64,000 nt of DNA from positions 248,001-312,000 of the forward strand of contig JAMLGU010000003.1 in the NCBI GenBank assembly GCA_023957575.1, in the 5' to 3' direction. Source of the DNA: Chitinophagaceae bacterium (lineage in GTDB: Bacteria; Bacteroidota; Bacteroidia; Chitinophagales; Chitinophagaceae). How positions within the stretch are numbered: position 1 is the first letter of the stretch; each line of letters opens with the position of its first letter. This document shows positions 1 through 8,715 of this stretch, piece by piece. Position numbers and translations under genes: made by a program. The notes under the pieces are model-generated. The model was given only the letters and a program-made list of their open reading frames with translations. It did no database searches and was not told the origin of the DNA.

Positions 1-1297
1 GCACAGTAAGTACAGCCATTATAGGCATGGTAAACTCAGCAATGATGAGCGCCATTGACGGCGCTCTGAACTTGTTGTATAGCGGTAATATATCAAATAA
101 AATATTATTGAAACCCATAAAATATTTACCCCAACTCATCAGTACTGAAAGGATGGTAGCGGCTAATAAAGCCCATTTAATGGGATGCCTGACGATTACA
201 AACCCAATTATTGCCAATATAAAAATGAAGGCGCCAATATAAGGAGGACCGGAAGTACCGGCTTCACCCGGGCCTGTCATTCCGCCCCAATAAGATGGAA
301 GGCCGGCAGCCATTGGTGCCGACGAGGTTTCAGGAACCCCTAATGCACCCAGTTTATTTACCACATTAGAGTTTTCGCCAAGCGTTTGAGCGCTGCTGCC
401 ACCAAATGCTTTTGGCATCAGCATTACGAGAGGTTCATTAATTCTCATGCTGTATTGGAAAGCATAATCATGATCAAGCCCCTTGGTGTTAGCAGTTTTA
501 ACGCTGTCACCCACAATCTCCACCGATTTGCCTCCACGCATAGTATATTTTGCATATTCGGTTGTGGTCATATAAGCCAATGAGTAACAGCCCAAACTAA
601 TCAATGCCGCCACCGCCGATAAACCAAAAGCTATAGCAATGTGTTTGTAATCTTTATCTTTTATCCAAACAAAAAGATAACTGATGGCAATGGCGCCTGC
701 CACCAAAAAGAAGTAATAACTTACCTGAGGGTGGTTTGAAAACAATTCGAGATAGGCGCCCAAGGTTGCCACTGCCACCCCTATCCAATACCTTTTATTG
801 AAAATCAACAATAAACCGGCCAGCAATAAGGGCATGAAGGCAATAGCAAACATTTTGGTTTCGTGTCCGGCACCTATAATAACCGGATTATAGGTGGAAA
901 AAGCAAATGCCAGCGCACCCAAAATACCTATAAAAGGGTTGAGACCCATTACCACACATAAAATGTAAAAGCAAACACTTGCAAGAAAAAAGAAATTCAT
1001 TGGCTTAGGTAACCCCAGAGCAAATACATTTTTCAAATCGGGCAAAAGTTTTTTCCCGGCCAGAAATATCTGGTAGTTGGGCATGCCGCTAAAAACGTTA
1101 GTGTTCCAAAGTGGATATTGACCGGTTTTTTCCTTTACGTCAAAAACATTTTGTACCGAACCTTTCCAGCCGATTATATCATGCTGGCTTAGTACATCGC
1201 CTTGCAATACGGGTTTGCAATAAATTATTGAAACCAACAAGAAGATAGTTACTGCTATAACATGCGGCACCGCCATTTTCAGCCATTGATTTTTCAT
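1..1297 (-). CDS. YfhO-family membrane protein (3' end cut by window)
   Basis: I translated this minus-strand frame by hand; it is open from the ATG at 1297 to the window edge, so the C-terminus is missing. The visible 432 residues start MKNQWLKMAVPH, followed by a membrane segment, an extracytoplasmic loop with HDIIGWKG, then many hydrophobic helices (for example LLAGLLLIFN and YYFFLVAGAIAISYLFVW). This layout fits the large multi-membrane YfhO family, often annotated in Bacteroidota as a hypothetical membrane or glycosyltransferase-like protein. In Firmicutes YfhO takes part in glycosylation of cell-wall polymers; the role here is unknown. No exact TAnnTTTG promoter was seen directly upstream. 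The family call rests on topology and the N-terminal loop, so the function is uncertain. Confidence 0.75.
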   Translation of the reverse strand, partial: MKNQWLKMAVPHVIAVTIFLLVSIIYCKPVLQGDVLSQHDIIGWKGSVQNVFDVKEKTGQYPLWNTNVFSGMPNYQIFLAGKKLLPDLKNVFALGLPKPMNFFFLASVCFYILCVVMGLNPFIGILGALAFAFSTYNPVIIGAGHETKMFAIAFMPLLLAGLLLIFNKRYWIGVAVATLGAYLELFSNHPQVSYYFFLVAGAIAISYLFVWIKDKDYKHIAIAFGLSAVAALISLGCYSLAYMTTTEYAKYTMRGGKSVEIVGDSVKTANTKGLDHDYAFQYSMRINEPLVMLMPKAFGGSSAQTLGENSNVVNKLGALGVPETSSAPMAAGLPSYWGGMTGPGEAGTSGPPYIGAFIFILAIIGFVIVRHPIKWALLAATILSVLMSWGKYFMGFNNILFDILPLYNKFRAPSMALIIAEFTMPIMAVLTV

Positions 1298-1316
1298 GCG
1301 TCAAAGTATTTTATTG

Positions 1317-1346
1317 TTATCCCTCTTCAGGGGTAATATTTTTTTT
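1317..1346 (+). terminator. Terminator-shaped hairpin with T8 tract, no obvious plus-strand gene before it
   Basis: TTATCCCT (1317-1324), loop CTTC, AGGGGTAA (1329-1336) form an 8-bp stem with one wobble. It is followed by TATTTTTTTT and then seven G. The shape is that of an intrinsic terminator on the plus strand, yet the gene to its left runs on the minus strand. It may instead be a leader structure or chance. Confidence 0.3.
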
Positions 1347-1489
1347 GGGGGGGTAAGGTAGTATTATAATTCGTTCGAAAAAAACTGCCACCCTAACTGA
1401 TTACTCCTTTACCTAAAAATAAATATTACTTGTTTTCTTCAATTTTAAATATTTGGGCAAAATAATGCTATTTTAGATGAAAATAGCTT

Positions 1490-1786
1490 ATGCGTTGGTT
1501 AATATTTTTGTCCCGTGTTGCATTTCTATGTGGAATAATGATGCTGATGGCTTTTTCATTGCTTTTTGCCAATTGGAATAATGGCGAAACTATCTCCTCA
1601 GCGATTATTACAGCAGGATATGGTTTTGCCCTGTTGATTATTCCTCTGGTAAATATTCTATATCTGTTTTTATTTCTATTTGCAAAAAAAACCGGCGTTT
1701 CTCCCTGGCAAAAATGGATGAACTTTTTATTTCTGGTTGTATTGATATTGTATATTCTATCGATAAATAAAATCATTTCCATTTAA
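1490..1786 (+). CDS. Small three-helix membrane protein of unknown function
   Basis: The product is 98 residues with three strongly hydrophobic segments, at about 5-27, 38-62 and 75-95. Short loops contain NWNNGETISS and KKTGVSPWQKW, so it is a small integral inner-membrane protein. I do not recognise the family. The opposite strand holds an overlapping 104-codon frame, but its translation has no hydrophobic pattern or recognisable motif, so the plus-strand frame was chosen. The ATG at 1490 is the only start that keeps the first helix whole. It stands alone between a minus-strand YfhO gene and a minus-strand zinc-ribbon gene. Function cannot be inferred from context. Confidence 0.6.
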   Translation: MRWLIFLSRVAFLCGIMMLMAFSLLFANWNNGETISSAIITAGYGFALLIIPLVNILYLFLFLFAKKTGVSPWQKWMNFLFLVVLILYILSINKIISI

Positions 1787-1843
1787 AAATCTCTTGCCTG
1801 CCATGTCAAAATATTTTGAATCATCAAACAATTGATTATTCAA

Positions 1844-2215
1844 TTATTCCTTTTCTGAATATCGTACAATCAAAAACCAGTCATTGTCCAATGGCAGATA
1901 TCCATAGTCATAACAGTAGCAATAAATATTCCCTTTTTTGGTTTGATACTGATGTGTAAAGTACTTGAAACTGAACCCTTTATTTGCAAGTTTCTCTTTA
2001 TTTGCTTTAGCTGTGTCTTCGGTATCCGGAAGAACAGCTTTTAATATGTTTCGATTTTTGCGTAATACATTATTAATGTTGCGCACCAGTTTACCATCAG
2101 CGCTTTTTAATTGATTGTTGTAATTATTTCGGCAATAATCATCACAAAATTTTTTATCTGACCGGCCTCTAAGTGGCTTCCCGCAAGACATACAGGGCTT
2201 TGCATCAATATTCAT
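1844..2215 (-). CDS. Zinc-ribbon protein, DUF2116-like
   Basis: The product is 123 residues. The N-terminus carries four cysteines in the order CMSC (about residues 8-11) and FCDDYC (about 23-28), a treble-clef or zinc-ribbon knuckle like that of DUF2116 proteins. A basic middle region (NVLRKNRNILKAV) and a tyrosine-rich C-terminus follow. It is probably cytosolic and zinc-binding; nucleic-acid binding is possible but unproven. An upstream in-frame TTG at 2218 exists, but the ATG at 2215 is a better start and lies about 30 nt after a TAATTTTG promoter element on the same strand. It diverges from dnaA across an AT-rich region. Confidence 0.65.
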   Translation of the reverse strand: MNIDAKPCMSCGKPLRGRSDKKFCDDYCRNNYNNQLKSADGKLVRNINNVLRKNRNILKAVLPDTEDTAKANKEKLANKGFSFKYFTHQYQTKKGNIYCYCYDYGYLPLDNDWFLIVRYSEKE

Positions 2216-2550
2216 CAATAATTTAATTTAATTAATAATTAAAGAATGTAATCAAAATTATATCATTAAAGCGTTTGCGTATAATAATTTTCGTTGAATA
2301 TACCAATTTTATTTCAATTCGATTTTTCAAATTTTTTTTAGGTTTTTTTAAAATATATTCAATTATTTAACCTAATTATTTCTTTTTGGTTTTTCTAAAA
2401 AAAAAGAAGGGCAAATATTTTTTTTATGTTGAATAATTGTGGATATTCGCTATTCAGTTTTAGGATTTTTTACATTATGAAAGTAAATGAACGATGAATC
2501 CTGCTGATTTTGATTTTGAACTTATACCCTATAAAAATTCTTTTTAATAG
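2216..2550. other. AT-rich dnaA upstream region with a DnaA-box-like site
   Basis: These 335 bases between the zinc-ribbon gene and dnaA hold no gene. They are very AT-rich with A and T runs (about 2325-2425). At 2438-2446 lies TGTGGATAT, which matches the DnaA box complement TGTGGATAA at 8 of 9 positions. No second good box was found by eye, so this could be the dnaA autoregulatory site or a minimal origin remnant rather than a full oriC. Confidence 0.4.
2253..2260 (-). promoter_or_regulatory. Bacteroidota -7 element for the zinc-ribbon gene
   Basis: The minus strand reads TAATTTTG, an exact match to TAnnTTTG. It sits 37 nt before the ATG at 2215, which predicts a leader of about 30 nt. No clear -33 TTG was identified. 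Confidence 0.45.
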
Positions 2551-3984
2551 ATGGAAAAAAGTGCTGATAAAACCTGGTCTAATTGCTTAAAGATAATCAA
2601 AGATATTGTTGAATGGCAGCATTATAAAACCTGGTTCGAACCCATAAAACCTATTTCCTTAAATAATAATATCTTAGTAATACAAGTTCCCAGCCAGTTC
2701 TTTTTCGAATACTTAGAAGAGCATTATGTTAATCTCTTAGCCAAAACATTGAAACGTGAATTAGGCAAAGATGCCAGGCTGGAATACCGAATTATGATGG
2801 ACAGCGGAAACAGTAGAGACAAACCACTAACGATAGATGTGCCCGGTGTTGGATACAAGACCTACTCAAATAATGAAATGGATTTCCCACTTGTGGTGAA
2901 TAATACGGTTAAAAATCCGTTTGTAATTCCGGGAATCAAAAAGATGCAGATTGACCCTCAGCTCAATTTCAATTACACTTTTGATGCCTATATTGAAGGC
3001 GATTGCAATCGGGTTGCACGTAGAGCCGGAAAAACAGTTGCCGAGAAACCGGGTGCCAATTCCTTTAATCCTTTGGTTATTTACGGAGGTGTGGGATTAG
3101 GCAAAACTCATCTGATACAAGCTATAGGCAATGAGGTAAAAAGGTTGCATCCCAATAAGATAGTACTTTATGTAAGTTCCGAAAAATTCATCAATCAGTT
3201 TATGGATCACAGTCGCAACAATGCGATAAATGATTTTATTCACTTTTACCAGATGATTGATGTATTAGTGGTAGATGATGTTCAGTTTTTTAGTAAGGCC
3301 GAAAAGTCTCAGGAAGCTTTTTTTGCCATTTTCAACCACCTGCATCAGTCGGGCAAGCAATTAGTACTTACTTCAGATAAAGCTCCCAAAGACTTAGAAG
3401 GTGTTCAGGAAAGGCTATTAAGCCGCTTTCGATGGGGACTAAGTGCAGACTTGCAAATACCTGACTATGAGACCCGTATCGAAATTTTGGAGCGAAAAAT
3501 GAAGGCTGACGGCCTTGAAATGCCCAAAGAAGTGGTGAAGTACATCGCCTATAATATTAATAATAATGTGAGGGAGCTGGAAGGTGCGCTTATTTCCCTA
3601 CTAGCGCAATCTTCCCTAAATCGACGTGAAATTGACATCGACCTTGCCAAAAAGGTTTTAAGAAACTTTATAAAAACCTCCAGCAAAGAAATTACCATAG
3701 ATACCATTCAAAAAATGGTGTGCGAGTATTTTAATGTATCATACGATAAACTGCTTCAGAAAACCCGGAAAAGAGAAATTGTGCAGGCCAGACAAATCTC
3801 AATGTATCTTGCAAAAGCATTTACCAAAAATAGCCTAAAAACCATTGGCGATCATTTTGGAGGCAGGGACCATACAACGGTTATTCACTCATGCCAAACA
3901 GTGAAAGATTTGATGGATACTGATTCCATTTTCAGAGAGAATGTTCTGGAATTGCATCAAAAAGTACAATTAGCGGCTATGTAA
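2551..3984 (+). CDS. dnaA: Chromosomal replication initiator DnaA
   Basis: This 477-residue protein binds DnaA boxes and unwinds the replication origin with ATP. Domain I (about 1-85) interacts with partners such as the helicase loader. A linker (about 86-135) precedes the AAA+ domain, with Walker A GGVGLGKTH at 179-187 and Walker B VVDDVQF near 245. The C-terminal domain carries the DnaA signature GGRDHTTVIHSC near 437, which reads the box DNA. Length and motif order are normal for Bacteroidota. The ATG at 2551 starts the conserved EKSADKTWSNCL region. Upstream is a long AT-rich stretch with one box-like site, consistent with autoregulation. dnaN or rpmH are not adjacent, which is common in this phylum. 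Confidence 0.97.
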   Translation: MEKSADKTWSNCLKIIKDIVEWQHYKTWFEPIKPISLNNNILVIQVPSQFFFEYLEEHYVNLLAKTLKRELGKDARLEYRIMMDSGNSRDKPLTIDVPGVGYKTYSNNEMDFPLVVNNTVKNPFVIPGIKKMQIDPQLNFNYTFDAYIEGDCNRVARRAGKTVAEKPGANSFNPLVIYGGVGLGKTHLIQAIGNEVKRLHPNKIVLYVSSEKFINQFMDHSRNNAINDFIHFYQMIDVLVVDDVQFFSKAEKSQEAFFAIFNHLHQSGKQLVLTSDKAPKDLEGVQERLLSRFRWGLSADLQIPDYETRIEILERKMKADGLEMPKEVVKYIAYNINNNVRELEGALISLLAQSSLNRREIDIDLAKKVLRNFIKTSSKEITIDTIQKMVCEYFNVSYDKLLQKTRKREIVQARQISMYLAKAFTKNSLKTIGDHFGGRDHTTVIHSCQTVKDLMDTDSIFRENVLELHQKVQLAAM

Positions 3985-4050
3985 TTTGATATTTGGCGTA
4001 TCAAAATCAATCTTGTCTCATTAATATTTCAGATTAATAGCTATTTTCTA

Positions 4051-4086
4051 ATAAAAAAAGTCACCTCAAAAAATTTGAAGTGACTT
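4051..4086 (-). terminator. Intrinsic terminator of the subtilase gene
   Basis: A 13-bp stem (4058-4070 with 4074-4086, loop AAA) is followed on the minus strand by a run of seven T. The only imperfect pair is C-A on the plus strand but a G-U wobble in minus-strand RNA, so it serves the protease gene rather than dnaA. Confidence 0.85.
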
Positions 4087-4130
4087 AAGCCTAAGGCTTT
4101 CGTTTTAAAAATGGTTTAGAGGAAAAAGCG

Positions 4131-5519
4131 CTAATAATTGAAAAAAGGATTAAATGGTCCTGTAGTTTTAAAGAATTTAGTTAAATTCAGTCTGCCACCC
4201 GTTATGCATTTATCTTTTAAAGAAGGCATAGGCATTACTGAATTTAAGATAGCCATTTTAATCATCTTTATATTATCATTAGGATAAATAGAAGCATAAA
4301 GAGCTACTGCTCCTGCAAAGTGAGGAGCCGCCATAGAAGTACCATCTTTTATACCATATCCGTTATTTGGAATGGTGGACATAATACCAGACCCTGGTGC
4401 AGCTAAATGAACAGTTTTCTTTCCATAGTTTGAAGCTGCGCTAAGCATTCCACTACTACTCAAATTAGCAACTGAGATTACATTAGGTAAATTATAGCTT
4501 GCCGGATAAAGAGGTTTATCATCATTATTATTTGAATTATTTCCAGCTGCTGCTATAAATAAAATACCAGCATTATTAGCCTTCTCAATAGCTTCTTTCA
4601 AAATTTCAGAATAATTATAATTTCCCCATGAGGCGTTAATAGCTACAATATTCATACCCTTTTGTTTTAGTTTGATAAAATATTCAATTGCCTCTACTGC
4701 CTTGGGAGTATAACCACCTGTTGGGCCCATAAATTTTCCACTAATCAGTTTAACATTCCAAGCTATTCCTGATACACCTTTACCATTTCCACCCTCTGCC
4801 CCTATTATACCAGCAACATGCGTTCCATGATTATCCTGATTTTCATCATAAATTGTATTATCACCATTGTAAAAATCCCAGCCATAAACATCATCCACAT
4901 AACCATTTTTATCGTCATCAATACCATTTCCGGGTATTTCTTTAGTGTTTACTCCTGCATTTTTGATAAGATCTTCATGATTGTACATATACCCCTCATC
5001 CAAGACAGCTATATAAACATTGGATGAACCAGTATTTCCGTTAGCCCATGCATTGGCAACATTTGTTCCATAGGGACTGTTCATTAGATTCCACTGAGTG
5101 CCATCCAGAAAAAATGGATCGTTTGAAGTTTCTAACGTATGATAGATATAATTAGGCTCCATATATTCAATTTCCGAAGATCTGTATTTTACCAAATCCA
5201 TCGGATCACCTTTTATTCTGGCTATTACATACTCGCCATCTTCCCCTATGTTTTCTATCACTTCTGTCCTGAAAGTAGAATAAGGTTCAGCCTGGATTGT
5301 CTTTAAAAAAGAAGATTTTCCAGCTTCAGAAATACCTTTTTTAAATTTAACAATTATCTCGTTAGGCACATATTCATTAAATTTTGTGGCTCCAATGGGT
5401 ACCGTAATATTAATAGGTATCTCATTATTATTTCTTATGAATTTGTCAGATTTTTTACAACCATAGAATACAAATATCAGGCTAACTAACCATAAATTGG
5501 GCATTACATTTTTTTGCAT
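4131..5519 (-). CDS. Subtilisin-like (S8) serine protease, predicted lipoprotein
   Basis: The product is 462 residues. The N-terminus has a hydrophobic segment ending FYGC with Cys21, a lipobox-like site, so it is probably a membrane-anchored lipoprotein. Residues about 48-125 look like an inhibitor_I9 or fervidolysin-type propeptide (YVPNEIIVKFKKG to EYMEPN). The peptidase S8 domain has the triad Asp174 (VLDEGYMYNHEDL), His231 (DNHGTHVAG) and Ser395 (DGTSMAAPH), with oxyanion Asn327 (AAAGNNSN). Asp is followed by Glu-Gly rather than the usual Thr/Ser-Gly. There is no type IX C-terminal sorting domain. It is a lone gene ended by a strong terminator, and it looks more AT-rich than its neighbours, which may hint at transfer. 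Confidence 0.93.
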   Translation of the reverse strand: MQKNVMPNLWLVSLIFVFYGCKKSDKFIRNNNEIPINITVPIGATKFNEYVPNEIIVKFKKGISEAGKSSFLKTIQAEPYSTFRTEVIENIGEDGEYVIARIKGDPMDLVKYRSSEIEYMEPNYIYHTLETSNDPFFLDGTQWNLMNSPYGTNVANAWANGNTGSSNVYIAVLDEGYMYNHEDLIKNAGVNTKEIPGNGIDDDKNGYVDDVYGWDFYNGDNTIYDENQDNHGTHVAGIIGAEGGNGKGVSGIAWNVKLISGKFMGPTGGYTPKAVEAIEYFIKLKQKGMNIVAINASWGNYNYSEILKEAIEKANNAGILFIAAAGNNSNNNDDKPLYPASYNLPNVISVANLSSSGMLSAASNYGKKTVHLAAPGSGIMSTIPNNGYGIKDGTSMAAPHFAGAVALYASIYPNDNIKMIKMAILNSVMPMPSLKDKCITGGRLNLTKFFKTTGPFNPFFNY

Positions 5520-5721
5520 GTTGGTAAAGAGGATTATGTTAAATTACTTGTGGTTTAGGCAATCATTTAAAATTGTCAAATAATATTATTTTTATAATTA
5601 AATAATGGTTTAGGGCAACTAAACAATTTCTTGACTGTAAAGATAATTAAGAATAATTGGATTTAATCTTTTATTTTTTTGAATATTTTATTTTTAATCA
5701 TTTTTGTTAAGATTATTTAGC

Positions 5722-5729
5722 TATATTTG
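5722..5729 (+). promoter_or_regulatory. Promoter of tRNA-Ser
   Basis: TATATTTG matches the Bacteroidota -7 consensus TAnnTTTG exactly and is followed by CA. It lies 24 nt before the mature tRNA. A TTG at 5704-5706 could serve as -33 element, though its spacing of 15 nt is a little short. Confidence 0.65.
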
Positions 5730-5753
5730 CAACCCTTTAGTTTTTATAAAACA

Positions 5754-5842
5754 GGTGAGGTGGATGAGTGGCTGAAATCAGCAGTTTGCTAAACTGCCGT
5801 ACGGGTCAAACTGTACCGCGGGTTCGAATCCCGCCCTCACCG
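5754..5842 (+). tRNA. tRNA-Ser (anticodon GCT)
   Basis: The 89-nt class II tRNA has acceptor arms GGTGAGG (5754-5760) and CCTCACC (5835-5841) with discriminator G5842. The anticodon stem GCAGT/ACTGC encloses loop TTGCTAA with anticodon GCT at 5788-5790, reading AGC and AGT serine codons. A long variable arm (GTACGG pairing CTGTAC) and the T-arm GCGGG-TTCGAAT-CCCGC complete the fold. CCA is not encoded. No duplicated 3' end was found nearby, so there is no sign of an integrated element at this tRNA. Confidence 0.97.
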
Positions 5843-6199
5843 CTAAAATGATTGAAAACCACTACATTAGAATACAGGTTTCTTTTGATTTTATTCCATC
5901 GCACTGTATAAAAAGTAATTTTATAAAAAAAATATTAATACTTTTAGAAAAACTAACAATTGTGAGTATTTTTTTACTCAGACTCTCATTTAAAGCGTCT
6001 ATTAGTATTTCTTTAACATTTTATTTGTTGAAATTTTAAAGAGAAAATGATCGAAAAGCTCTTTTTCAAAAATTATTTAAATTTTACATTCACATAACAA
6101 TTTTCAAATACTTCGTCTTTTGAATATAAATTACGATGGATATTTAGAAATAACCTAAAAAAATGAATATGTTATAAATAGTAATTATTCAGCAATAGG
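5843..6199. other. Gene-free AT-rich spacer after tRNA-Ser
   Basis: These 357 bases contain only a 63-codon plus-strand frame with no recognisable pattern, which I do not accept as a gene. A 6-bp palindrome TGAGTA/TACTCA with a T6 loop (5963-5980) is present but lacks a following T run. I see nothing else that can be supported. Confidence 0.5.
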
Positions 6200-7243
6200 T
6201 TAATCAAATTTTTCCAGCATCTTAAAGTGCTTTTTGGCTTCCAGCAGATAATCAAACCCTTTTTTAAAATGCCAATACGGATAGCCGTTATCATTATTGT
6301 ATTTACTGATTTTATATAGCGCTTTCCAGTGGTGTAGCAGCGTTTTATAGGCATCTGCAAGGCTCATACCACAGTCGTAAATATGATTTGGTTCGGCTCC
6401 TGCCCCATTAAATTCCAGAATTGAAAAGTTTTTTCCTTGTTTCAGGTCTTCAATAGAAATTGTCTTTATATCATACCTTCCGTAAAAGAACATGTTGTTG
6501 TAATGGCTCATGTTATCAAAAACTCGTTCAAGATTCTCATCAATTTCTTTGTGCAGATTGGTAAATTTAGCGCCACGATTATGGTTTCCGGCAAAGGATA
6601 AATAAAAAACTTCGCCATCAGGAATTATACGCTGGTACCTGTGTCCGTGCCGGTGTTCCATTTCTTCGAGCCTGAAACGGGCGCGCGGATGCGCTTCTAT
6701 CAATTCTTTCAGGCAACTTTGTCCATTGCCTACCACCTGCAAAAGTTCTTTATGAATAAACCCTGTAACCTTCCCTTTCTGCTCCCATGGGTAACGGTAA
6801 TAGAATACACTGAACTCAAGCGGAAAATCTATTTTCTCTTGAGCAATATATTCCACAGGAATTCTTTCATGATATTTTTTTAACTGCTCTTCATTATCAA
6901 TAACTCTGAACAAAATACCCTTCATCCCCACATCGGGTTTTACTATAAACGGATATTTTAACCCACTCAACCTAATTTTTCTTAATACATTCTCAAATGG
7001 TATATTATGCCTGATATAAATAGTAAGAGGAACAAATTCCACAGGCAACTGATCATACATCTCCTTTTTCCCCTCCCCTTCCATCCCTCCAAAGGCAATG
7101 GTAGGATTAGACGAGCTGAAGAACCATACTGCACGGCTACGGAGGCAATAATACAGCCATACCGGGAAAATGGGCGCATACAGTAAATTAAAAGGCCACA
7201 ATTCCCAATTAAATATTCTGTTAACAATTTTTCTTATTTTCAT
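6200..7243 (-). CDS. ATP-grasp family protein, D-Ala-D-Ala-ligase-like
   Basis: The product is 347 residues. The first about 80 residues hold a short hydrophobic N-terminal stretch (PFNLLYAPIFPVWLYYCL). An ATP-grasp fold follows, with the nucleotide-binding strand YPFIVKPDVGMKG near 110 and the metal-binding C-terminal part FSILEFNGAGAEPNHIYD near 290, where Glu and Asn fit the Mg-ATP site. Such proteins form an amide-type bond through an acyl phosphate. The substrate is unknown; similar Bacteroidota proteins are annotated loosely as D-alanine-D-alanine ligase. It is not next to cell-wall genes. An in-frame TTG at 7246 directly precedes the ATG at 7243; I prefer the ATG. A TATATTTG element lies just upstream, implying a leader of only a few nucleotides. 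Confidence 0.8.
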   Translation of the reverse strand: MKIRKIVNRIFNWELWPFNLLYAPIFPVWLYYCLRSRAVWFFSSSNPTIAFGGMEGEGKKEMYDQLPVEFVPLTIYIRHNIPFENVLRKIRLSGLKYPFIVKPDVGMKGILFRVIDNEEQLKKYHERIPVEYIAQEKIDFPLEFSVFYYRYPWEQKGKVTGFIHKELLQVVGNGQSCLKELIEAHPRARFRLEEMEHRHGHRYQRIIPDGEVFYLSFAGNHNRGAKFTNLHKEIDENLERVFDNMSHYNNMFFYGRYDIKTISIEDLKQGKNFSILEFNGAGAEPNHIYDCGMSLADAYKTLLHHWKALYKISKYNNDNGYPYWHFKKGFDYLLEAKKHFKMLEKFD

Positions 7244-7253
7244 CAATAATTAA

Positions 7254-7261
7254 CAAATATA
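7254..7261 (-). promoter_or_regulatory. Promoter -7 element of the ATP-grasp gene
   Basis: The minus strand reads TATATTTG, an exact TAnnTTTG match, with its G 10 nt before the ATG at 7243. The predicted leader is about 5 nt. Confidence 0.55.
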
Positions 7262-7347
7262 GACTTTGCAATCGTATAAAAAGCTAATTTTATGCTGTTG
7301 ATTTTAAAGGTCAGCAAAATCTTAATATATTTATTTAAAAATTCATA

Positions 7348-8127
7348 ATGCAAGTACATACTGTAGCAGAAATGTTTGCTAAGGGTGAAAGCCCCGAAAT
7401 ACTATTCTGGGTAGGTTGTGCAGGAAGCTTTGACCAAAGAGCACAAAGAATAACAAAAGCATTTGCAAATATTTTGACAAAAGCAGGTATCAAATTCGCT
7501 ATTCTCGGAAAAGAAGAAATGTGTACAGGCGATCCGCCCAGACGTGCCGGCAATGAGTTTCTATTTCAAATGATGGCTTACCAAAACATTCAGACACTGA
7601 ATGGGTATGGTATAAAAAAAATAGTTACGGCTTGTCCACATGGGTTCAATATTTTGAAAAATGAATACCCTGCATTGGGGGGGCATTATGAGGTAATGCA
7701 TCACACAACGCTATTGCAGCAACTAATTGAAGAAGGTAAACTGAGGTTGAAAGATGGCGGAAGCTTCAAAGGTCAAAAAATTACTTATCATGATAGTTGT
7801 TATTTAGGTAGAAGTAATAATATTTATGAGGCACCGCGCAGGATTTTGGAAGCGCTTGACGCAGACCTTGTTGAAATGGAGCGAAGCAAGTCAAAAGGTA
7901 TGTGTTGTGGTGCCGGAGGCGCTCAGATGTTTAAGGAAGAAGAAAAAGGAGAAACCAGAATCAATTTTGAAAGAAGCAAAGAAGCCATTGACACGGGTGC
8001 CAAAGTAGTAGCTTCAGCCTGTCCTTATTGCAACACCATGCTGACTGACGGCGTTAAAAACGAAGAAAAAGAGACGGTGGTGAAAGTGCTGGATATTGCA
8101 GAAATTTTGGAAAAGGAATTAGAATAA
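7348..8127 (+). CDS. Fe-S protein with two cysteine-rich (CCG) domains, HdrB/LutA/GlpC-like
   Basis: The product is 259 residues with two cysteine-rich modules. The first has Cys24 (WVGCAG), Cys59 (EEMCTGDPPRRAGN) and Cys96 (VTACPHGF). The second has Cys151 (HDSCYLGR), Cys186-Cys187 (GMCCGAGG) and Cys225/Cys228 (SACPYC). In heterodisulfide reductase HdrB, GlpC and LutA such domains bind a Fe-S centre and act in electron transfer. The protein lacks the N-terminal 4Fe-4S dicluster half of full GlpC, which in related genomes is a separate neighbouring gene; that partner is not in this window. A conserved unknown gene follows 37 nt downstream, so they may be co-transcribed. The redox partner is unknown. 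Confidence 0.88.
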   Translation: MQVHTVAEMFAKGESPEILFWVGCAGSFDQRAQRITKAFANILTKAGIKFAILGKEEMCTGDPPRRAGNEFLFQMMAYQNIQTLNGYGIKKIVTACPHGFNILKNEYPALGGHYEVMHHTTLLQQLIEEGKLRLKDGGSFKGQKITYHDSCYLGRSNNIYEAPRRILEALDADLVEMERSKSKGMCCGAGGAQMFKEEEKGETRINFERSKEAIDTGAKVVASACPYCNTMLTDGVKNEEKETVVKVLDIAEILEKELE

Positions 8128-8164
8128 CCATAAATTAAAAGATTTTTATAATATAAGTAAAAAT

Positions 8165-8674
8165 ATGAATTTAGAATACAGACAATTATTAAAAAGTGAT
8201 TTTCAACCCAATTCGAAAGTATGGGTTTATCAGTCTAACAGACTACTAAGCCTGAATGAGGCTCTTGAAGCAGAAGAAATGATAAACGAGTTTATATCAG
8301 TATGGTTAAGCCACGGAGATGCAGTAAAAGCTGCAGGTCATTTATTTTTTGGACAGTTTGTTGTGCTTATTGCCGACGAAAGCCAGACGCATGTGGGAGG
8401 ATGCAGTACCGACAGCTCAACCAGATTTATAAAATCGCTTGAAGAAAGGTTCAAAATCAGTCTTTTCGACAGGAACCAATTAGCCTTTGTGGTCAAGGAA
8501 AAAATTGAGCTTTTGCCACTATCTCAAGTGCCTTATGCCTTTGAGAATGGTTTCATTACACCTGAAACGCTTTATTTTAACAATCTGGTAAATACAAAAA
8601 TACAATTGGAGGAAAACTGGATTATTCCATTGAAAGACAGTTGGGTATATTCCAGAGTTGGCGTTTCTGCATAA
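8165..8674 (+). CDS. Conserved Bacteroidota protein of unknown function
   Basis: The product is 169 residues, soluble, without signal peptide. It carries the stretch HVGGCSTDSSTRFIKSLEE near residues 77-95, which I recall as the hallmark of a small family often mislabelled ABC transporter ATPase in Bacteroidota genomes. No Walker motif is present, so that label should not be trusted. It sits 37 nt after the CCG Fe-S gene and before accD, which has its own promoter. I cannot propose a function from sequence. Confidence 0.75.
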   Translation: MNLEYRQLLKSDFQPNSKVWVYQSNRLLSLNEALEAEEMINEFISVWLSHGDAVKAAGHLFFGQFVVLIADESQTHVGGCSTDSSTRFIKSLEERFKISLFDRNQLAFVVKEKIELLPLSQVPYAFENGFITPETLYFNNLVNTKIQLEENWIIPLKDSWVYSRVGVSA

Positions 8675-8715
8675 AATTGAAATTATTTTGAAAAAATAAT
8701 AAATCCTGAAACGCT

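Noticed and set aside
1468..1782. 104-codon frame on the minus strand
   Set aside because: It is the mirror of the three-helix membrane protein frame at 1490-1786; the plus frame has a clear membrane pattern, this one has none.
5754..5842. tRNA-Ser as attachment site of a mobile element
   Set aside because: No repeat of the tRNA 3' end and no integrase gene were found in the window.
5848..6039. 63-codon frame after tRNA-Ser
   Set aside because: AT-rich, no recognisable domain or start context, and biased to Ile/Leu/Ser as expected of random AT-rich sequence.
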